Positions 57,714-64,000 of a stretch of DNA of 64,000 bases are shown here, piece by piece. A program made the position numbers and the translations under genes. The first letter of the stretch is position 1, and the number at the start of each line of letters is the position of its first letter. The notes below the pieces were generated by a model. That model searched no databases, was not told the origin of the DNA, and saw nothing but the letters and a program-made list of their open reading frames with translations. This DNA is from Scytalidium lignicola (lineage: Eukaryota > Ascomycota > Leotiomycetes). The stretch spans positions 1-64,000 of the forward strand of contig NCSJ02000073.1 in NCBI GenBank assembly GCA_002812745.2, given 5' to 3'.

Positions 57714-60700
57714 ATGGAGTCTCTCCTGAGCTATACGCTGCCTTTCCAGCGTCGTCTCACCAAAATGTATACCGATACCAAATCGTCATATGACTTCGTC
57801 AAGGAGCCCGTCTCAACCATCACTGAAGACCCGGAGCTGCTCTCTCTACACCGCAAACTGCGCATCCAGAAAGACCGGCTCGTCTCCTGGGGTCTCGAGT
57901 GGTCCGATTCTAGCACCCAGTCCCCTGATATCGACGAGTCCATCTCCAAGGCCGGTCTGAGTGAGCTAGTCGGCAGTGTTATGACTACCATCAAGGAAGT
58001 GTTAGCTGAGGCAGAACCCCTTTGGCAAAGTAGTAAGAGCGGGAGTAGTGGCAATGAGAAGGGTGGCTCGGTCGGAGCTGGCGAGAAAGCACCTTTGATT
58101 ACCTGGGATAAATCTCGCTTTCAGGACCTGGTGAGAGATTTGACTATGAGTATCGACACGCTTTATGATCTGTCGCGTACAAGGCAGTCGGCACGGAGAA
58201 GAGGTGCGTTGAAGAGCGAGGCCGCGGCTAGCGGACCTCTAAAAAGCCCCGCAGCGTTGGAGGAGAGGCTCTTTGAGTCGACAAGGATGCAGACACCGCA
58301 ACAGATTGATCCCGCCACCATCACCTGGCCAAAGGATATCAAGTCAGTGTCGACTTCGCAGCTGCAGCCGGCGAGATCTCCTCGGGAGATTGTGTTTATG
58401 AAGAGACCAGTAGTCAGCCATGGCGAGAAGAAAGGTTCGTCTGCACCGGTAATGCCTGTGCTCTTGGAACGCGCTCCTTACGATCCCATTTACTCTATTA
58501 CTGGAATTGCTCCTTCTATGACAAGGTTTGAACGACTATTTTCTGCGCTCTCACAGGCATTTATCTCCTCAGATCGCACTGTATCCGGCCTCCTTCCCCT
58601 AATCGGTTACTTCGAAGAGCCAGAAGAATCTCGCTTCACTCTCTTATTCGCTCTTCCTACACACTTTGGTCCGGTAGATATCGAGAGTCCTTCTATACCT
58701 ACTATTACTACATTATTTGGTTTACTTACTCACCGTGGCAATGAACCCCCCCTTGAGACCAAATTCAGACTTTCTTACAACGTTGCTAATGCTGTCTTTG
58801 ACCTCCATGCCAAAGGTGTGGTTCACGGGGATGTCTCCTCATCGAGCATCATCTTTCTCGACCAATCGCCGTCAAAGCCTGGCGTCGACATCACTCAGGT
58901 TAATATTCGCAGGTCTTACCTCTCCTCTTTTGATCTTTTTTCCGACAGTGCAACTCCAGATACCGAATCGACCATCGAAAAGCCGTTGTATAGACACCCG
59001 CTTGATCCCCGAAACACTCGATATACCCACTTCACATCCGATTCTAAGTCCTTGGATCTCTACAGCTTAGCGATTCTTCTGCTGGAAATTGCGTTCTGGG
59101 CTCCGTTAACAGACATCTACCCGGGTATGTCAGTCATCCCCGAGAACACAACCACACTTTTTCAACAACTCGCAACAAGGTGTGGTTCTCTCTACACAAA
59201 GGCAGTCCAAGCCTGTTGGCATGCGCCTGAGGATGAACTATCAGCAAAGGCTAGGCCTGATGTCATGCACCAGAAAATCGTCTCGCGCGTCTCCCGAGCT
59301 CTAGATACCTGCTGCGCTATCGATGATACTTCCGAGGAGGATCAGGGTGAGCACAAGGAGGCTGTAGTATTTACCCCGATGTCTGTGCCTGTTAGGAGCC
59401 GGAGTGATGAAAAGTCACCAATGGTTCCGTCATCTCTACAGCGGACGGCAATTAGAGATGAGAAGCGGATAGAGTCATCAGAGAAGAGGGATCCAACTAG
59501 TATGTGCCAATTTACACCCTCGATATCTATCTTTCTGAAGGTACCCTAACATTCTTTAGCTTCGATTCCACCTCCAACCAAAACACTCCAACACACCATC
59601 CCTCGACCTAAACTCCGTACCTTTCCTAGCATTCGTATAAGCCAAGAGCATCTCAACTATTGGCACTCTTCCCTCATGCCACAAATTAACCACGTTCTGA
59701 GTGCCTTCTACAAGCGCCATCCTGAGTCTGTAGAGATTAGTTTGGAGAGTATCGGTGAGACAGCACTGAAGGCCAGACCAACTATACTTGTCATATGCAC
59801 TAGTGTGAATAAAGTGCGGGCCATCTTAAAAAANGTCTTTGGTATATGATAAGGCAACTTACGGCTTGAAGGTGTGCCGTGGGAAAGTTGTAAGGAGTAG
59901 GAAGCACGGCACTCGAAGATCCATGGCGAATGAACTCTATGGAGAACCTGTCGAAATGAAGGCACAGAATACAGAACATCACATACGTCCATTGAACGGT
60001 TCATCCATCGGTGCCTTCGTCAACGATAAACACCTACCTCCAGTTTCATTTGGAGGGCTGATTGAAGTCGACGGTCAGCCATATGGCATGACAGTACATC
60101 ATCTCCTCGATGACCCAGATGAGGGAGATGAAGAAGAATTTGAACCACAGCCGTTGATCCATCGTTCCAGCGCATCTCGTTCCCAAAATACTGATTTAAT
60201 GCCTGATCTCACCCATTCCGACTCCTCTGTTTACAGCGGCTCAGAATACGATTATCACTTTGAATTCTCAGACTATGACTCCGATGATGCAGCTTCTGAA
60301 GATGAGAGTTCAATATCGGAGGATGATTTTTCAATCTATGCTGATGATAATGAAGCCTTCATTCATCATTCTCATGAACCGGGCGACATCCCTGGAGTTC
60401 CAGCGGGCTTTGGAGAAGAATACATTATAACCCAGCCGGCAATCGATGATGTCGACCCCAATTTCTACGCTAGTGACGAGACAAAAGATGAGGAGCACCT
60501 TGACACCTTTACTCTTGGGGAAATTTATGCAACCAGCGGGATTCGAAGACGAACAGACTCTTCCGGCCTCTTGCATGAGATAGATTGGGCTTTGTTCCGA
60601 TTCAATGACGAGCGCCTACCAGAAAAGAACGAAATCAGAAACGGAAGTCGATACTGCAAATCTAAAGACCCATATCCGCTCGCTGTGGCCCCCATTGAGG

Positions 60701-61281
60701 ATCTCCCTGATATGTCGGTGCATTGCATGGCGCGAACATCCGGTCTACAGTCAGGACGTATCCTCCCCGCGATGGTGACCGTTAAAATCTACGGTCGCCA
60801 AACCCCCAGCGTCAGTTTCCAAGTCGCCGGAAAGCTTGGTGTGCCTGGTGATAGTGGAGCTTGGGTAGTGGATAACGAGTCAGGAAGGGCAGCAGGTCAT
60901 GTCCTTGCTTGGAGTGCCCGCAAGAAAGTTGCATATATCTGCCCCATGGAGGTACTGGTGAAGGACATCGGTGAGAGTGTGGGTGCCGAAATGATTGGCT
61001 TCCCCGGTGGTGAGCCGGTGTGGGTTGCAGAAGAGGAGAAAAGCGGAAAGAGGGTCTCGTCGTCGACGGTTGCATCTACTTCTCACCCTCATGCTGGGGG
61101 TGGTGATCTCGGAGGTGCCACATTCCCCCCACATCTTCTCTCATCTTCGCCATCCCTATCTGAATCACTTCCGGCTCCCGCGGTTTTTAAAGTCCCGTAT
61201 GCATTGAGCAGTCAGTCGGGGGAACTGGTTGGATCTATGGACAGGCTGCAGTTGAGTGAAGGGTTATTTTCACAGGGGTAA
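57714..61281 (+). CDS. HeLo-like / pseudokinase / trypsin-like fusion protein
   Basis: Exons 57714-59499 and 59560-61281, with a 60-nt GTATGT..CTTTAG intron. An N at 59834 inside an A-run breaks the frame; leaving it out joins ILKK directly to [13 protein letters not shown], giving 1168 residues. N-terminal helical region: [19 protein letters not shown], as in HeLo-type fungal cell-death domains. A kinase-like domain (about 270-540) has [27 protein letters not shown] and [17 protein letters not shown], but no VAIK lysine and no DFG, so it is probably a pseudokinase. The C-terminal domain resembles chymotrypsin-fold peptidases: MTVHHLLDD (His about 775), a very acidic insert, and [12 protein letters not shown] (Ser about 1027). 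Ser/Thr-rich ends. Likely a regulated protease in stress or non-self signalling; inferred from domains only. Confidence 0.8.
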
Positions 61282-62732
61282 TGATTTGGATATTCCGATT
61301 TTTTTTCATGTTCCTCTACTTGGTTTGATTTCTGCTCAATTTCTCATATACATGTACTGCACCAATGATACCAGGACAAAACAAATGCTATTTTTCTTGT
61401 TTTTGATTTTTCTAACTTTTATCCCGAATATTCTACTCAATAAAGTGTTGAATCTAGTTTACCTTGCATGAAAAATCCTTGCGCAATATATGCACAAAAG
61501 AAGTAATACTACCCCAGTAAGTACCGTCAAGTACCGTCGCGTACCCCGCCGTTGCAACGGCTTCATGTAGAAGGTGGTTTTGATTATAGGTTTTTGGGAA
61601 GCAGGAAGATAACTTATCTAGAATATATGCAGTCTATTTGATTATCAGCATGGGGTCCTCCACCCTGAATTGGTGTTTATCTCCCACCCGTGAAGCAGGA
61701 TTTATTCTCTCAACACTTAATGATCCCCACTACTCCACTACTGTAGTGGAGGATATACCCTGGCATTCATGGGGTTCATCTTTTTCTCGGCCCATTCAAG
61801 GGCTTATTATTCAAGGGGGGGGTCATTTTTCGTTTTTCTTTTTCAATACTTATAAGCATGCAGATACGTGTATGTCATCCGGGTCTTCCCCCATTTAGTT
61901 AATAGTGCAGAATTTGAGCACATTATATAATATTTGCCTAGCTTTTAGGGTTTTCTTTTGCAAAAAAGGTTGCATTTTGCTTACGTGTATGATGACAGGA
62001 AAAAATATATTAAAATATATTAATTTACTAAGGGAAAATCCCAATTTTTTTTCCTTCTTTCCTTTTTTTCTCTTTTGATTTAGGAGTTGTTGCTTGCTGG
62101 CTGCCTTGTTGAGTTAGTTTGCTAGGTATATATAGATCACGTATGACTAGGTTACAATAGTCGGACATGGAGGGATGGAAATGTAGTGGCAAGATAATAA
62201 CTAAGCATACTTATATGAAAAATAATCTTCTATGGCCTTCTTTGATTGAATATACCAAAGGGCTAATTAATCAACGAGAAAACTGGTTTCCCATCTTGAT
62301 TACTTCAATAGGTGAGATGAGATCTAGAAGACTATGGAGCGAGCTAGGAAATAGGAGTTTGGTTGGTTCAAATAACACTCTTTCTAACGCAAGAGCCAAA
62401 GCATTTTCTTTTCTTTTTCCTTTTTCATTTCTTGTCTGTTTATCTCACTTCAAGGGGGGTATGCTAAATTATGATGCCATACAGCGCACGTAGAGAAAGT
62501 CTCGATGAATAGACAAAACCATACCCCCTCCCCTTCCATCTCTTATTATTTTATTTTATTTTTAGTTACTAGCAAATGCTAAAGTAAGTAAATAAGCTGA
62601 GAAGGATACCCTTTCCGTTTCCCTTTCGTCCTTCCTATACCTTTTATTCCTTCAATCCGATAATACAGATTAAAACTTTTCATCGTTCTATTCCCATCTG
62701 GTATAATCTCCTGGAGAGCGAGATTGGATTGA
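61282..62732. other. Tail-to-tail intergenic region
   Basis: 1.45 kb. T-rich and pyrimidine-rich, with a short perfect hairpin TCCACTAC-T-GTAGTGGA near 61735. No gene supported. Confidence 0.5.
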
Positions 62733-64000
62733 TTACATCCTCTCTACGGGTGTAAGACCTAACAGTCGCATACCGTTATTCAGCACGACCCTTGCTGCAT
62801 CATACAGCGCCATACGAGCCTTCATTAACTCCTTCTCTGAGCCTACGATCCGAAGATGGTCGTACGATGAGCTAAGCGTGTGCGTCATCTTGAATAAATA
62901 GGTCAGGATCGTGGTGGGCTCGAGAGTCTTGAGTGTGTTGATCACCACGTCAGGATACTGTGATATCACTCGGATTAGGTCTAGGGCGTGCTGCTCTTTT
63001 AGGAGGGAGAGGTCGGCTGAGAGAATTTCTTCTTCAGAGAGGTCGGCTCGGCGGGTGATAGAGCAGAGACGAGCGTGGGCGTATTGGAGGTATGGGCCTG
63101 TATCGCCTTCGAAGGAGGTCATGGTTTCCATGTTGAATGTGTAGTTGTTGATTCTGTTGATAAGAGTTAGTAAAGAAGATTATAATGCAAGAGAGAAGTA
63201 AAAATGTGGTCATCATTTGGGATTGGTCTTACCTCTTTCCACTCATGTCTTGAACCATAACGCTAGAAATACCAAGAATATCCGCTGTAGCTAACGGGTC
63301 CTCAACCTGTTCGTACTTGCTCTGGTTCTTCTGCATCACTTCGTGCATCTTCTCTCCGACCTCTAATAATATTTGGTCTAAGAAGCGCACAGTGCCTTTC
63401 CGCGTGGACATGCCAAGAACAAGTCCAAAGTTGACGTGTTGCACTTTCTTTGCAAGCTCAGTATAGCCCATCAACTCGATGATCTTAAAGAGTTGCTTAA
63501 GATGCAAATCTTGCTGCGAAGCAACTACATATATCATGTGATCGAATTGGTACTTCTCTTCTCGCTGTAACATCTCACTGATATCTCGGGTAAGATATAG
63601 TGCAGTTCCGTCTTTCTTCTTGATAATTGGTCGCTCCAAACTCTTTCCAGGCTTTCCAGGCACGTGCTTGCTGAAGTCTATTATAACCGCACCCTCGGAT
63701 TCTTCCGTAACACCCATCTCCTCCATTTTCTTCCCAGCAAAGTCCATCTTCTCTTGTGTGACTTGACTCTCGCCAGAATACTCGTTAAAGTGAATATTTA
63801 ACCTGGCATAGGTTTCTTTATATCGCTTGATACTGAGCTCCCTGAATCTTGCCCATTGCTTAATTGCCTTTTCATCGTTATCAGTCATGGCCTTGAAATA
63901 CCGACGAGCTTGCTCATCGAGCCCTTCATTCTTAAGTTCTAAAGCCTCGTCATTCTTGCCAGCAGCTTCCAATTCTTTTATCTTATCTTTCTCCTCCGAC
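62733..64000 (-). CDS. Arginyl-tRNA synthetase, C-terminal part (5' end outside window)
   Basis: A class I aminoacyl-tRNA synthetase that charges tRNA-Arg with arginine. Two exons are visible: from the window edge to 63233, and 63153-62733, joined across a 79-nt GTAAGA..CAACAG intron (QDMSGKR then INNYTFN). Family marks: GKSLERPIIKKKDGTALYLT with RDISEML, FDHMIYVVASQQDLHLKQLF, VNFGLVLGMSTRKGTVRFLD (the KMSKS-equivalent region), then the DALR anticodon-binding domain SFEGDTGPYLQYAHARLCSI ending GMRLLGLTPVERM. The frame is open to the window edge, so the HIGH motif and N-terminal domain lie beyond 64000. Sequence cannot tell cytosolic from mitochondrial targeting here; many filamentous fungi use one gene for both. 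A housekeeping gene at the edge of a repeat-rich accessory region. Confidence 0.95.

Overview
The window is nuclear DNA of a filamentous ascomycete (Pezizomycotina; Leotiomycetes is possible, but the sequence does not prove it). The evidence is short introns (about 42-100 nt) with CTAAC-type branch points, HET-domain, CFEM, UstYa/DUF3328, Zn2Cys6, HeLo-like and NACHT-ankyrin genes, and long AT-rich stretches whose relic elements look degraded by repeat-induced point mutation (RIP: C to T in CpA). Isolated N characters sit mostly beside A/T homopolymers. At 59834, ignoring the N rejoins one reading frame.

Layout. 1-12.6 kb: a dead Copia 3' end with its LTR, a C-terminal HET fragment, a divergent CFEM / polytopic membrane protein pair, a HET pseudogene with one TAG stop, a MITE, and a BTB protein with a duplicated Cys/His motif. 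12.6-17 kb: a NACHT-ankyrin protein and a tiny secreted protein. 17.5-27.9 kb: an enzyme cluster made of an NAD(P) reductase, an alpha/beta hydrolase, two FAD monooxygenases and a Zn2Cys6 regulator. 28-29.8 kb: a RIP-eroded Tc1/mariner-type element with TA target duplication.

29.9-39.4 kb is the most notable part. Four UstYa-family (DUF3328) genes lie in a row on the minus strand; one is interrupted by a TAG stop. Beside them, on the plus strand, is a small secreted precursor with two identical 17-codon repeats, each preceded by a Lys-Arg site. This is the signature of a Kex2-processed, UstYa-cyclised fungal RiPP pathway (dikaritin-like). The core is one I do not recognise, and the second repeat carries its own TAG.

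40-45 kb: an APH-like kinase pseudogene, a second MITE and a rhodopsin-type 7-TM protein. 46.5-52.4 kb: a BBE-type FAD oxidase, a DAL5-type MFS transporter and a 2-oxoglutarate/Fe(II) oxygenase, which could be tailoring and export genes of the RiPP or a separate small pathway. 52.5-64 kb: repeats including a second LTR of the Copia family, an intact APH-like kinase, a large HeLo-like/pseudokinase/trypsin-like fusion protein, and the 3' end of an arginyl-tRNA synthetase gene that runs off the window. Exon boundaries were worked out by eye from splice signals and reading-frame continuity; none is confirmed by transcripts.
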